NCBI RefSeq assembly: GCF_001931685.1
Contig: NZ_MOOY01000003.1
Span: 288,419 to 352,418, forward strand
Source of the DNA: Pararhizobium arenae
GTDB taxonomy: Bacteria > Pseudomonadota > Alphaproteobacteria > Rhizobiales > Rhizobiaceae
Direction of reading: 5' to 3'
Length of the DNA: 64,000 nt
Program-made: the position numbers and the translations under genes
Notes under the pieces: generated by a model
What the model was told of the DNA's origin: nothing
What the model saw: the letters and a program-made list of their open reading frames with translations, nothing else
Databases searched by the model: none
Part shown: piece after piece, positions 51,089 to 59,306 of the stretch
Numbering within the stretch: position 1 is the first letter of the stretch
Layout: every line of letters begins with the position of its first letter

Positions 51089-51112
51089 CTGATGGCTTCT
51101 TCCCGCCATCAG
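51089..51112 (-). promoter_or_regulatory. Hairpin touching the ribosome binding site of the GNAT gene
   Basis: A perfect 8-bp stem (CTGATGGC/GCCATCAG) with an 8-base loop. The last two bases of its 3' arm are the first two of AGGAG, so folding could limit ribosome access. It lies downstream of the attenuator terminator. Confidence 0.6.
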
Positions 51113-51120
51113 GTGCCGTT

Positions 51121-51148
51121 CAAAACAAAAGCCGCCTGACGGCGGCTT
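51121..51148 (-). terminator. Attenuator terminator in the GNAT leader
   Basis: On the minus strand a perfect 8-bp stem (AAGCCGCC/GGCGGCTT) with a 4-base GTCA loop is followed by TTGTTTTG. It lies 26 bases after the leader-peptide stop and 43 bases before the GNAT start. The 5' arm AGCCGC can instead pair with GCGGCT just after the leader stop, giving a competing antiterminator. Confidence 0.82.
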
Positions 51149-51174
51149 GTTGAACATGATCAGACAGCCGCACC

Positions 51175-51225
51175 CTATGAGAGCAGCGTAAAATACCAGC
51201 GGGCAGTGGTTGCAGTCGTGATCAT
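51175..51225 (-). CDS. Leader peptide of the GNAT attenuator (16 residues)
   Basis: ATG 51225 opens a 16-codon frame, MITTATTARWYFTLLS, ending at TAG. Arg-Trp-Tyr-Phe are consecutive, so the ribosome could stall on scarce aromatic aminoacyl-tRNAs or on slowed elongation. Stalling there would cover codons ACT-GCC, which can pair with GGCTGT downstream, and so free GCGGCT to form the antiterminator. There is no ribosome binding site, but the promoter is so close that the mRNA should start at or next to this ATG. Leaderless trpL in Sinorhizobium meliloti is a precedent. Confidence 0.72.
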   Translation of the reverse strand: MITTATTARWYFTLLS

Positions 51226-51232
51226 GGCAGCT

Positions 51233-51261
51233 TGGTTCGCGCTTTTCCGGGGGAATGTCAA
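51233..51261 (-). promoter_or_regulatory. Promoter of the leader-GNAT transcript
   Basis: On the minus strand the -35 box TTGACA (51256-51261) is a perfect consensus; 17 bases later a weak -10-like GAACCA (51233-51238) ends seven bases before the leader ATG. This predicts a transcription start at or beside the ATG. Confidence 0.6.
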
Positions 51262-51305
51262 CGGGTATTTCGAAGCGGAAAATTGTTTTCCGGTCTCCTG
51301 TGAAT

Positions 51306-51623
51306 TCACTTCAATCCAACTGCCTTGCGCAGAGCCTCGTTCATTCGGCCCTGCCAGCCTTTTCCGCCTTCCCGGAATTTGCTGATAACCTCTTCATCAA
51401 GGCGAAGTGTGATCTGCTTTTTCGGCTGATCCAAGGAAGGGCGTCCGCGAGATCTCCGATGCTCCTCCATGGCTTTGAAAAAGTCCGGTGGAAGAATATC
51501 TTTCGCCGGACGCATGTTTGCCAGTTCGTCATCGGTCAATTCCGGAGAATCGACGGAATCCCAATCTTCCTTCGAGTAGCCGCGACCAGCTTCAAACGGT
51601 TTCACGGTGTTGGTTTTGGCCAT
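51306..51623 (-). CDS. brnA: BrnA antitoxin
   Basis: The 105-residue protein has an N-terminal toxin-binding part (SPELTDDELANMRPAKDILP) and a C-terminal ribbon-helix-helix domain (KKQITLRLDEEVISKFREGG, then WQGRMNEALRKAV). It neutralises BrnT and represses the operon. It overlaps the brnT 3' end by 22 bases, as usual. It is intact. Confidence 0.94.
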   Translation of the reverse strand: MAKTNTVKPFEAGRGYSKEDWDSVDSPELTDDELANMRPAKDILPPDFFKAMEEHRRSRGRPSLDQPKKQITLRLDEEVISKFREGGKGWQGRMNEALRKAVGLK

Positions 51624-51883
51624 GGCAGCCTCCGTCTTTCCTGTTCGCTCGCCTGTCGGAAGCTGATGATCGAAATAGCTTCGGTCCCGAGCGTCGCGAA
51701 GATGATTATCGCAGTTCCGTCGCGGAAATACCCCAATGCCTTCAATCGCTGTCGGCCAAAGGCATCGATTTTACCTGCCGAGATAAAAGCAGTCGTCCAG
51801 TCGAATTCCCCGGCATCGGCGAAATCGAAGCCGTGCTTTTCGAGGTTTGCCAGACGCTTTGGCTCATCCCATGTGATTTTCAT
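51602..51883 (-). CDS. brnT: BrnT toxin
   Basis: The 93-residue RelE-fold ribonuclease begins ITWDEPKRLANLEKHGFDFADA, the diagnostic BrnT start. It continues with the RQRLKALGYFRDGTAIIIFA core strands and ends ISIISFRQASEQERR, where the conserved basic and aromatic residues sit. Full length. It is first in the operon; its ATG abuts a 22-bp palindrome. Confidence 0.94.
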   Translation of the reverse strand: MKITWDEPKRLANLEKHGFDFADAGEFDWTTAFISAGKIDAFGRQRLKALGYFRDGTAIIIFATLGTEAISIISFRQASEQERRRLPWPKPTP

Positions 51884-51884
51884 G

Positions 51885-51906
51885 ATTAAATGTAGCTACA
51901 TTTAAT
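51885..51906. promoter_or_regulatory. brnTA operator, perfect 22-bp palindrome
   Basis: ATTAAATGTAG and its exact reverse complement CTACATTTAAT are joined without spacer, starting one base before the brnT ATG. It is the expected binding site of the BrnA ribbon-helix-helix domain. The A/T content contrasts with the surrounding DNA. Confidence 0.82.
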
Positions 51907-51931
51907 GAAATGGCAAGACCCGTTTTCGAAC

Positions 51932-52357
51932 CTAATGCTCCCCTTCGCAAAGGCCATGATCCGCCAGCGCCCGGATGACGTAGCAGTCGCCCACCGTGTG
52001 GTTGCCGTCGCAGGCGACGATACGCTCCAGTTCATGTTCCAGTTTCCTCAGCTTCGTGATCTTGTCGCGAACATCGGCCAAATGCTCCGAAGCGATCCGG
52101 TCGGCGTCGCCGCAGGGCTTTTCCGGATGACCGCTCAATTCCAGCAGGTCGCGGATCGCCTCGATCGACAGGCCGAGATCACGGCCGTGGCGGATGAAGG
52201 CAAGGCGTTCGAGGTCGCGCTTCTCATAGCGCCGCTGGTTGCCCTCGCTGCGTTCTGGAGCGGAAATCAAGCCCATCTGCTCGTAATAGCGAATGGTCGG
52301 CACCTTGACGCCGGTCCTGCGGGAAAGATCGCCGATGGAAAACATGGATGGCTCCAA
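51932..52357 (-). CDS. MerR-family regulator, probably metal-responsive
   Basis: The 141-residue protein has a MerR helix-turn-helix (FSIGDLSRRTGVKVPTIRYY, ending YEQMGLI) and a dimerisation helix. Cysteines lie at KPCGDAD, at VACDGNHTVGDCYVIRAL and near the C-terminus (GLCEGEH), a pattern reminiscent of PbrR/CadR/HmrR-like metal sensors, but the metal cannot be named. A MerR-type dyad is directly upstream. No divergent target gene exists there; the neighbours are an HD-GYP gene on the same strand and brnTA. Confidence 0.9.
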   Translation of the reverse strand: MEPSMFSIGDLSRRTGVKVPTIRYYEQMGLISAPERSEGNQRRYEKRDLERLAFIRHGRDLGLSIEAIRDLLELSGHPEKPCGDADRIASEHLADVRDKITKLRKLEHELERIVACDGNHTVGDCYVIRALADHGLCEGEH

Positions 52358-52384
52358 ACCTATAGTCTCTAGAGCAATATAGGT
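52358..52384. promoter_or_regulatory. MerR-type operator/promoter
   Basis: ACCTATA and TATAGGT flank a 13-base spacer containing CTCTAGAG. The site directly abuts the merR start codon, the usual spacer dyad of MerR promoters. Confidence 0.6.
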
Positions 52385-52407
52385 GCTGGAAGAACGAAAT
52401 GCCAGCG

Positions 52408-53766
52408 TCAGGCCGCAGCCTTCTCCATCTGCGCCAGCGCCCGGCAGAGGGCGTCGAAGCAGAGCGGATCGATGGCCGTGCCGATATCCTTCTGCATGAT
52501 CGACAGCGCCTGCGAGATTGGCATGGCGGCGCGGTAGGGGCGGTCGGCGGTCAGGGCGTCGAAGATGTCGGCTGTCGTGACGATGCGGGTTTCCGGGCAG
52601 ATTTCGTCGCCGCTGATGCCGTTGGGATAACCCTTGCCGTCCAGCCGCTCGTGGTGGGCGCCGGCAATGCGGGCGACGTCATTGAAGGCGGCGATCTTCG
52701 ACAGGATGTTTTCGCCGGCACCGGGATGGCTGCGGATCGACTGCCACTCGTCCTCGTCCGGTTTGCCGGGCTTGTCGAGAATCTGGTTGGAGACGCCGAG
52801 CTTGCCGATATCGTGAAGCAGGGCGGCGCGTTTCAACGTGCGTCGGGCTGCTTCGTCATAGCCCATTTCCTCGGCGATCAGCTCGGTGAACAGGGCGACG
52901 CGCTTGCTGTGGCCGCTGGTGAAGGGGCTCTTGCTGTCGACCACGTCGGCGAAGGCTGCGGCCACGTCGTCGAGATAGTCTTCGTCCACGCCATCGGCCG
53001 TCTCGTCCGGGGCGATGGCGATCACTTGCTCGGGAAGCCTGGGGTCAGCCAATGCCTGCCAGAATGCGGTATCGCTGGCGATCTTCGCGAAAGCCTCTGC
53101 AAGATCAGGATCGAACCAAGAGCCGGATCGCTTCGCGATCTCGCGCATGGCTACATCGGCACCGCCGCTGGTGTGGAAGACATCGACAACTTGAGACAGT
53201 AGCCCGATGCGGGCATTCAGCGAAATCTCCTCGCCCTTCAGGCCGTTCGGCTTGCCCTTGCCGTTCCAGTATTCGTCGAGGTCGAGGATGCCGGAGGCGA
53301 CGCGCTCGGAAAAGCGCATCATGCGCACGATATCGGCGCCCCGCTGGCAACGGGTCTCGATCAGTTCGCGGGCGATGGTGCCGCCGGTGGTGAAGATGGT
53401 GACGAGCGAGCGGAAACGTTCGGAGAGACCGGCCTTCAGGCCGGTGTGCGAGAGCACGAAGCGCAGCACCTGCGGCAGGCTTTCGTCCAGCAGCTTGGCA
53501 TCACGTTTGAATTCGCGGTCATCGGTGAGATAGAGCTGGCAGATGCGGGCGGCGTTGCTGCTGCAGCCGATGTCCTTGAGCAGCAGCGTATAATAGAGAT
53601 CGCCCAACGACTCCGCGGGCACTCCGATGGCGCGGCCGATGGCCATGCCGATAAAGCAGCAGCGAACCCCATGGCCTTCGGGCTGACCTTCCGTCAGGTC
53701 CAGCGCGTAGCTGAGCGCGCTCAGAAGTTCGGCCTTGCCGATATGCTCCCCGTTTCTCATCCGCAA
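52408..53766 (-). CDS. HD-GYP phosphodiesterase with degenerate N-terminal HD half
   Basis: In this 452-residue protein, residues 275-445 form a complete HD-GYP domain: HSKRVALF, LLHDIGKLGVS, HHERLDGKGYPNG and TADIFDALTADRPYR, so c-di-GMP hydrolysis is likely. Residues 10-200 look like a second HD domain in which the HD pair reads KDIG (LLLKDIGCSS) and later motifs are changed (LDEYWNGKGKPNGLKGEEI), so that half may be regulatory. No membrane segment is present. It stands alone, with a gap of 167 bases to gcd. Confidence 0.92.
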   Translation of the reverse strand: MRMRNGEHIGKAELLSALSYALDLTEGQPEGHGVRCCFIGMAIGRAIGVPAESLGDLYYTLLLKDIGCSSNAARICQLYLTDDREFKRDAKLLDESLPQVLRFVLSHTGLKAGLSERFRSLVTIFTTGGTIARELIETRCQRGADIVRMMRFSERVASGILDLDEYWNGKGKPNGLKGEEISLNARIGLLSQVVDVFHTSGGADVAMREIAKRSGSWFDPDLAEAFAKIASDTAFWQALADPRLPEQVIAIAPDETADGVDEDYLDDVAAAFADVVDSKSPFTSGHSKRVALFTELIAEEMGYDEAARRTLKRAALLHDIGKLGVSNQILDKPGKPDEDEWQSIRSHPGAGENILSKIAAFNDVARIAGAHHERLDGKGYPNGISGDEICPETRIVTTADIFDALTADRPYRAAMPISQALSIMQKDIGTAIDPLCFDALCRALAQMEKAAA

Positions 53767-53892
53767 CCTGCCACTATTACCGAGAGCGATATCCCCCGGA
53801 TCAAGTTGTATGCGCGGAAGCTGAAGGAAGAGTGGAGATTTTCCTTACAATCCGACACCCGGCGCTCATACGGACAACGGGCGCGACATGAC

Positions 53893-53923
53893 AATGGGGC
53901 CGGTGACAATGCCGGCCCCATTT
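53893..53923 (-). terminator. Strong hairpin after gcd
   Basis: An 11-bp stem (AATGGGGCCGG/CCGGCCCCATT) with an 8-base loop lies about 11 bases beyond the gcd stop. The T run is on the plus strand, so it may act in both directions, but only gcd ends here. Confidence 0.65.
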
Positions 53924-53933
53924 TCTGCTTCGA

Positions 53934-56279
53934 CTATTCCTTCGGCAGCCGGTAAGCAATCACATAATCGCCCGGTTTGGTGCCGATGGAGCCGTGGCCG
54001 CCGGCGACGATCACCACATATTGGGTGCCGTCATCGGTGGCGTAGCTCATCGGCGTCGACTGGCCGCCGGCGGGCAGGCGGCCCTTCCAGAGTTCGCGGC
54101 CGGTCGTCAGGTCGTAGGCGCGGATGTAGTTGTCGACGGCCGCACCCAGGAAGGCAACGCCGCCCTTGGTGATCATCGGCCCGCCGATGCCGGGCACGCC
54201 GACCTTGAAGGGCAGGGGCAGCGGCGTCATGTCGTACACCGTGCCGTTGCGATGCTTGTAGGCGATCTGGCCGGTCTTGAGATCGACGCCGGCGACATAA
54301 CCCCATGGCGGCGCCTGGCAGGGGATGCCGAGCGGGCCGAGGAACGGGCCCATGAACACGCCGTAAGGCGCGCCGTCGTTGCGGTTCAGACCCTGCTCGG
54401 AGCCCTTTTCACCTTGTCCCTTCGGCGGGATCTGGTCGCGCGGCACGAGCCTGGAGGTGAAGGCGAGATAGGTCGGCATGCCGAACATCACCTGCCGCTC
54501 GGGATCGACCGCAACCGAGCCCCAGTTGAAGACGCCGAAATTGCCGGGATAGATCAGCGAACCCTCGATCGACGGAGGCGTGTAGCGGCCCTCATATTTC
54601 AGGCTCTTGAAGCGGATGCGGCAGGCGAGCTGGTCGAACATCGTCACGCCCCACATATTCTTGTCCGTCAAGGGTGGCGGCGAGAAGGTGAGGTCGGAGA
54701 TCGGCTGGGTCGGGGAGGTGAAATCCTCAGGAATGGCGCCTGTCGGCGCCGGGATTTCCTTAACCGGGATGATCGGCTCGCCGGTGCGCCGGTCGAGCAC
54801 ATAGATGTCGCCCTGCTTCGTCGGGCCGACAAGCGCCGGAACCGGCTGGCCGTCCTTGCCGGTGATGTCGAGCAGCACCGGCTGGGCGGGAACGTCCATG
54901 TCCCAGAGATCGTGATGCACCGTCTGGCGCACCCAGCGCACCTGTCCGCTGGTGATATCGAGCGCCACGATGGAGGACGAGTATTTCTCGACATGCTCCG
55001 AGCGGCCCATGCCGAGCTGGTCGGGCACCTGGTTGCCGAGCGGGATGTAGACGAGGTTCAGGCCCTCGTCATAGCTGAAGACGGACCAGCTGTTCGGCGA
55101 GTTCGTCGTGTAGGTCTGGCCTTCCGGCAGCGGCGTCGTCACATCCGGATTGCCGCTATCCCAATTCCAGATCAGGGCGCCGGTGTTGACGTCGAAGGCG
55201 CGGACGACGCCGGACTGTTCCTGCGTCGAATAGTTGTCGTTGACGGCGCCGCCAATGATGATCTTGCCGGCGACGATGACCGGCGGCGAGGTGGAGTAGT
55301 AGTAGCCGGCCGGCTTGTACTTCATGCCGGTTTCGAGATGCAGCGTGCCCTGGTCGGCGAAATTCGAGCAAACCTGCCCGTTGGCTGCATCGAGCGCAAT
55401 CAGGCGGGCGTCCGAGGTCGGCAGGTACACGCGCTCTGCGCAAGGCGTGCCGGCCGTTGCGGCCGCGTCGGCATAGTAGCTGACGCCGCGGCAGGTCTGG
55501 TGCTGGCGGTCCGGGTTCATGCCGGAATTGGCATCGAACTTCCACTTTTCCTGGCCCGTCGCCGCATCGATGGCGATCGCCCAGTTGTGCGGGGTGCAGA
55601 CATAGAGCGTGTCGCGGATTTTGAGCGGCGTCACCTGATAGGTGGTTTCGCCGACGTCATCCGGCAGCTTCACGTCGCCGGTCTGGTACTGCCAGGCGAC
55701 TTCCAGCGAGGAGACGTTGTCGGTGTTGATCTGGGCGAGCGGCGAATAGCGCTGGCCAAAAGGCGTGCGGCCATACTGGTGCCATTCATTGTCCGGCACG
55801 TTGCCGCCGTAGTTCGGGGTGGCGGCAGCGGTGCCGGCTGGCAGTTCGCCGGCCAGATCGAGCGTATCCACAGTCATGGAATAGCCGGCGACGCCGATTG
55901 AGAGAATGACGGCTGCGGCGAGCGGCAATGCGCTGGCCTTGTAAACCTGGCCCGTCGGGCTGACGAAGCCGAGCCCGCGGCGGATCGCCGGGATCAGCAG
56001 CCAGAGGCCGAGCAGAATGACGATGCCGCCGCGGGGCCCGAGCTGCCACCAGTCGAAGCCGACTTCCCAGATCGCCCAGGCAAGCGTGCCGACGATAAGG
56101 AGCGCATAGGCCGTGAGCGCCGAGGCGCGGCGTTTGAAGAGCAGGAAGGCCGTCAGCAGAAAGCCGAGGCCGGCGATGAGATAATACCAGCTGCCGCCGA
56201 GCACGATGAGCCAAAGCCCGCCGGCCCCGATCGCCAATCCGATAAGGGTGAAAATAAAAGCAGTTACGCCAATGATCAT
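53934..56279 (-). CDS. gcd: Membrane-bound PQQ-dependent glucose dehydrogenase
   Basis: The 781-residue protein from ATG 56279 has five N-terminal transmembrane helices (residues 1-145, LGPRGGIVILLGLWLLIPAI) and a periplasmic eight-bladed quinoprotein domain with repeated W-docking motifs (GQEKWKFDAN, GALIWNWDSG, GQVRWVRQT, GRELWKGRLP). Gcd oxidises glucose to gluconolactone with PQQ and passes electrons to ubiquinone, releasing gluconic acid that can dissolve mineral phosphate. No PQQ biosynthesis genes are in the window. Length matches the family. Confidence 0.95.
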   Translation of the reverse strand: MIIGVTAFIFTLIGLAIGAGGLWLIVLGGSWYYLIAGLGFLLTAFLLFKRRASALTAYALLIVGTLAWAIWEVGFDWWQLGPRGGIVILLGLWLLIPAIRRGLGFVSPTGQVYKASALPLAAAVILSIGVAGYSMTVDTLDLAGELPAGTAAATPNYGGNVPDNEWHQYGRTPFGQRYSPLAQINTDNVSSLEVAWQYQTGDVKLPDDVGETTYQVTPLKIRDTLYVCTPHNWAIAIDAATGQEKWKFDANSGMNPDRQHQTCRGVSYYADAAATAGTPCAERVYLPTSDARLIALDAANGQVCSNFADQGTLHLETGMKYKPAGYYYSTSPPVIVAGKIIIGGAVNDNYSTQEQSGVVRAFDVNTGALIWNWDSGNPDVTTPLPEGQTYTTNSPNSWSVFSYDEGLNLVYIPLGNQVPDQLGMGRSEHVEKYSSSIVALDITSGQVRWVRQTVHHDLWDMDVPAQPVLLDITGKDGQPVPALVGPTKQGDIYVLDRRTGEPIIPVKEIPAPTGAIPEDFTSPTQPISDLTFSPPPLTDKNMWGVTMFDQLACRIRFKSLKYEGRYTPPSIEGSLIYPGNFGVFNWGSVAVDPERQVMFGMPTYLAFTSRLVPRDQIPPKGQGEKGSEQGLNRNDGAPYGVFMGPFLGPLGIPCQAPPWGYVAGVDLKTGQIAYKHRNGTVYDMTPLPLPFKVGVPGIGGPMITKGGVAFLGAAVDNYIRAYDLTTGRELWKGRLPAGGQSTPMSYATDDGTQYVVIVAGGHGSIGTKPGDYVIAYRLPKE

Positions 56280-56542
56280 GGAGTGTCTCCTGCCGCATCT
56301 TGGGAGCATGCGACTTTCAGGGATGCCGAAGCGACAACGGTGCCCACCGCCGGCTTCTGTGGCAAAACTAGGGCAGGGGACAGGGGTTTCAACCGTCGGC
56401 GATCCCTTCAAGCCAGGTAGATGTAGAAGCGCATGGTGATGGGATATCGTGCTCAGGCACCAGCAGGACGTTGTATTTGGGGGAAAAGGCGTTATCGGTA
56501 GGGTTGTATCCGTCGCTTTGATTGAAAGTTGCAAGCTGTCAG

Positions 56543-57490
56543 ATGAAAACCGTTGATGAAGACATGAAATCGCGCGCCGTCGGCTGCCTACTCGGTCAGC
56601 TGGCGGGGGATGCGCTGGGGTCTCTGGTAGAGTTTCAGACGCCGAAACAGATACTTGAAGATTACCCCGATGGCGTAAGACGCATGCACGATGGCGGCAC
56701 ATGGAACACCCTTGCCGGGCAGCCGACAGATGATTCCGAAATGGCCCTGGCGCTGGCCAGATCGATTCTTGCTGGAGGTATGTTCGTTCAGGATGGGGCA
56801 CGACGGGCCTACGAGGACTGGCTCGCCTCCGCGCCATTCGACGTCGGTAACACAGTCTATCGCGGCATCGGCTACGATCCCAATCATGACAGTCAGGCCA
56901 ATGGTGCTTTAATGCGCGTATCGGTGCTCGGCATTTTCGGTTCCCGGTTCCCGCTGGAGGACGTAGGGATATGGGCGGAAAAGGATGCCATCATCACGCA
57001 CCCCAATCCCATTTGCCGACAAATAAACAATCTCTTCGTCCGGGCGATTGCCTTTGCCGTCGCTGATGGGCCTCATCCGGTGGATGTCCACAATGCCATG
57101 CGCGGATGGGCGGATGAGCTGGACGTCAGTCCTGTGGTCAAAGAGGCTATTGCGGATGCTGCCCACGAACCGCCAAGGGATTTTCTCAATCAGCAAGGTT
57201 GGGTTGTTATTGCTTTTCAGAACGCAGTTTTTCGGCTGCTGCACTCGAAGTCGATCGAAGACTGTATTGTCGATACCGTTATGCAAGGCGGCGATACGGA
57301 TACGAATGCAGCGATTGCGGGAGCACTCGTCGGTGCCGTGTACGGCGACGGCCTTGTTCCGGAACAGTGGCGTCAATGCCTTCTCTCTTGCCGCCCGCAG
57401 CGCGGTGACCCGAGGGTGATGCGTCCACGTCCGGAAATTTACTGGCCGGTTGATGCGATAGAGCTGGCCCACCGGCTTCTGGATGCCTGA
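56543..57490 (+). CDS. ADP-ribosylglycohydrolase (DraG-like)
   Basis: The product is about 315 residues, starting at ATG 56543 (ATG 56564 is also possible; neither has a strong ribosome binding site). Dinuclear-metal motifs of the ARH/DraG fold are present: TDDSEMALALA near the start, DPNHDSQANGALMRVS, and GGDTDTNAAIAGALVGA near the end. It removes ADP-ribose from proteins or nucleic acids, or hydrolyses ADP-ribosylated small molecules. GC content is lower than in gcd and selO, and no ADP-ribosyltransferase partner is adjacent, so acquisition is possible. The 263 bases before it contain no other gene. Confidence 0.88.
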   Translation: MKTVDEDMKSRAVGCLLGQLAGDALGSLVEFQTPKQILEDYPDGVRRMHDGGTWNTLAGQPTDDSEMALALARSILAGGMFVQDGARRAYEDWLASAPFDVGNTVYRGIGYDPNHDSQANGALMRVSVLGIFGSRFPLEDVGIWAEKDAIITHPNPICRQINNLFVRAIAFAVADGPHPVDVHNAMRGWADELDVSPVVKEAIADAAHEPPRDFLNQQGWVVIAFQNAVFRLLHSKSIEDCIVDTVMQGGDTDTNAAIAGALVGAVYGDGLVPEQWRQCLLSCRPQRGDPRVMRPRPEIYWPVDAIELAHRLLDA

Positions 57491-57623
57491 AGTGGATGAA
57501 AAGCGCCATGGGAGCAAGCGAGCATGCGCAAAGGAACATCATCTCAGAACGCGTTCGTCTTGAGTGTAGTACCCGCGCAGAGAGCGTTGATCAGGACGCC
57601 CAGCGCGTGTCGGCGGACGAGCG

Positions 57624-59126
57624 TTATGTCCCGCAAAACGTCCGTAGCACTTCTTCGCCCGGCTTCGGCGGCTCGGCATAGGCGGCGAAGGTGGGCTGGT
57701 CCTCGTAGGGACGCGACGTCACCTCGAGCAAGGCCTCGAACAACGAGACATCGCCATCCTCGACAGTTGCCTTGATCACCTCTTCGATACGATGGTTGCG
57801 GGGGATGAAAGCCGGGTTGACGGTCCGCATGTCGCTGGCGCGTTCTTCACGCGAGGTGTCCTCGCGGGTCAGGCGATTGCGCCACGCCGAAAGCCAGGGA
57901 CCAATGGTTGCCGGATCGCGGAAGGTCGAGGCGAAATCCTCTTCAGCCGCATCGTTTTCCGCAACAGCCGAGAGCCGGCGGAAGGCCAGCGTGAAATCGG
58001 CGTCGCCCTCGTTCATGCGGGCCAGCAGGTCCTGCACCAGTGCAAGATCGCCGTCTTCCGAGGTCGCAAGGCCGATCTTGCGGCGCATACCGTCCAGCCA
58101 GTGGGTTTGGAACACGCGTCCGTAGTCGGCGAGGATGTCGTTTGCCGCTTCCACAGCCTTTTCCGTGTCGTCATCGAGGATCGGCAGCATGGCTTCGGCA
58201 AGCCGCGCGAGGTTCCATTGGCCGATGCCGGGCTGATTGGCGTAGCCGTAACGCCCGCCCTGATCGATCGAGGAGAAGACCTTGGCGGGATCGTAGGCAT
58301 CCATGAAGGCGCAGGGGCCGAAGTCGATGGTCTCGCCCGAGATCGTCATGTTATCGGTGTTCATCACGCCGTGGATGAAACCGACGCCAAGCCAGCGGGC
58401 GATCAGCGCCGCCTGCCGCTCGCTGACGGCCTTGAGCAGCGCCACATACGGGCGCTCTTCGGTTTTCAGTTCAGGATAATGCCGATCGATGACGTAGTCC
58501 GACAGCACCCGGAGATTGGCATGGTCGCCCCGGGCGGCGAAGAACTGGAAGGTGCCGACGCGCACATGGCTTGCGGCAACGCGGGTGAAGACTGCGCCGG
58601 GCAGCACCTGCTCACGGTAGACGGGATCTCCGGTCACGACCGCCGCCAGCGCCCGTGTGGCGGGGATACCGAGCGCGTGCATGGCTTCGCTGACGATATA
58701 CTCGCGCAGCACTGGACCTAGCGCCGCGCGTCCATCGCCGCGGCGGGAATAGGGGGTGGGGCCGGCGCCCTTCAGCTGGATGTCGCGCCGTGTGCCGGTG
58801 CGGTCGATGACCTCGCCCAGAAGGATCGCACGGCCATCGCCGAGCAGCGGCACAAACTGGCCGAACTGATGGCCGGCATAGGCCATGGCCACCGGTTCGG
58901 CGCCTTCGGGAATGCGATTGCCGGAAAAAATCGCGGCACCGTCGCGCCGGAGTGCGGCCGTATTGAGCCCGAGCTCTTCGGCAAGACCGGTGTTGAGCTT
59001 GATCAGCCAGGGTTCCGACACCGGTGTCGGATCGACCTTCGAGAAAAACGGTTCCGGCAGACGCGCATAGCTGTTGTCGAACGGGAAGGGCGCGGTTTGC
59101 GACTTGCGTTGAACGGCTTCGGTCAT
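57624..59126 (-). CDS. selO: SelO/YdiU protein adenylyltransferase (pseudokinase fold)
   Basis: The 500-residue protein from ATG 59126 has the SelO hallmarks: NSYARLPEPFFSKVDPTPV, YAGHQFGQFVPLLGDGRAIL, KGAGPTPYSRRGDGRAALG and GVMNTDNMTISGETIDFGP. SelO enzymes AMPylate proteins using ATP in a flipped orientation and take part in redox stress responses. No selenocysteine or terminal Cys motif is needed in bacteria; here the end is FCGT, with a Cys two residues from the last. It is single-copy with no operon partner. Confidence 0.96.
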   Translation of the reverse strand: MTEAVQRKSQTAPFPFDNSYARLPEPFFSKVDPTPVSEPWLIKLNTGLAEELGLNTAALRRDGAAIFSGNRIPEGAEPVAMAYAGHQFGQFVPLLGDGRAILLGEVIDRTGTRRDIQLKGAGPTPYSRRGDGRAALGPVLREYIVSEAMHALGIPATRALAAVVTGDPVYREQVLPGAVFTRVAASHVRVGTFQFFAARGDHANLRVLSDYVIDRHYPELKTEERPYVALLKAVSERQAALIARWLGVGFIHGVMNTDNMTISGETIDFGPCAFMDAYDPAKVFSSIDQGGRYGYANQPGIGQWNLARLAEAMLPILDDDTEKAVEAANDILADYGRVFQTHWLDGMRRKIGLATSEDGDLALVQDLLARMNEGDADFTLAFRRLSAVAENDAAEEDFASTFRDPATIGPWLSAWRNRLTREDTSREERASDMRTVNPAFIPRNHRIEEVIKATVEDGDVSLFEALLEVTSRPYEDQPTFAAYAEPPKPGEEVLRTFCGT

Positions 59127-59306
59127 GGCTGCGCCTCCGTGGTCGCCCAAAGGCGAAATATCCTTCTTCCTAGATAGGGTTGTTTGCCCGGAGGTGAAAG
59201 GCCGACGGCAAGGATAGCCATTTTTGGGCTGGCCGGCGTGGAGGTTGGCAAGTCGCACCTGCACGCGGTAGCCTCACCCCCACTGCGTTCCAGACGAGTA
59301 AAACCA

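Noticed and set aside
53994-55901. 635-codon plus-strand frame opposite gcd
   Set aside because: Antisense to the PQQ dehydrogenase; high-GC codon use keeps the reverse frame open.
57532-57556. Second EcfG-like promoter (GGAAC ... CGTT)
   Set aside because: The spacer is 14 bases rather than 16-17 and no gene lies downstream on that strand.
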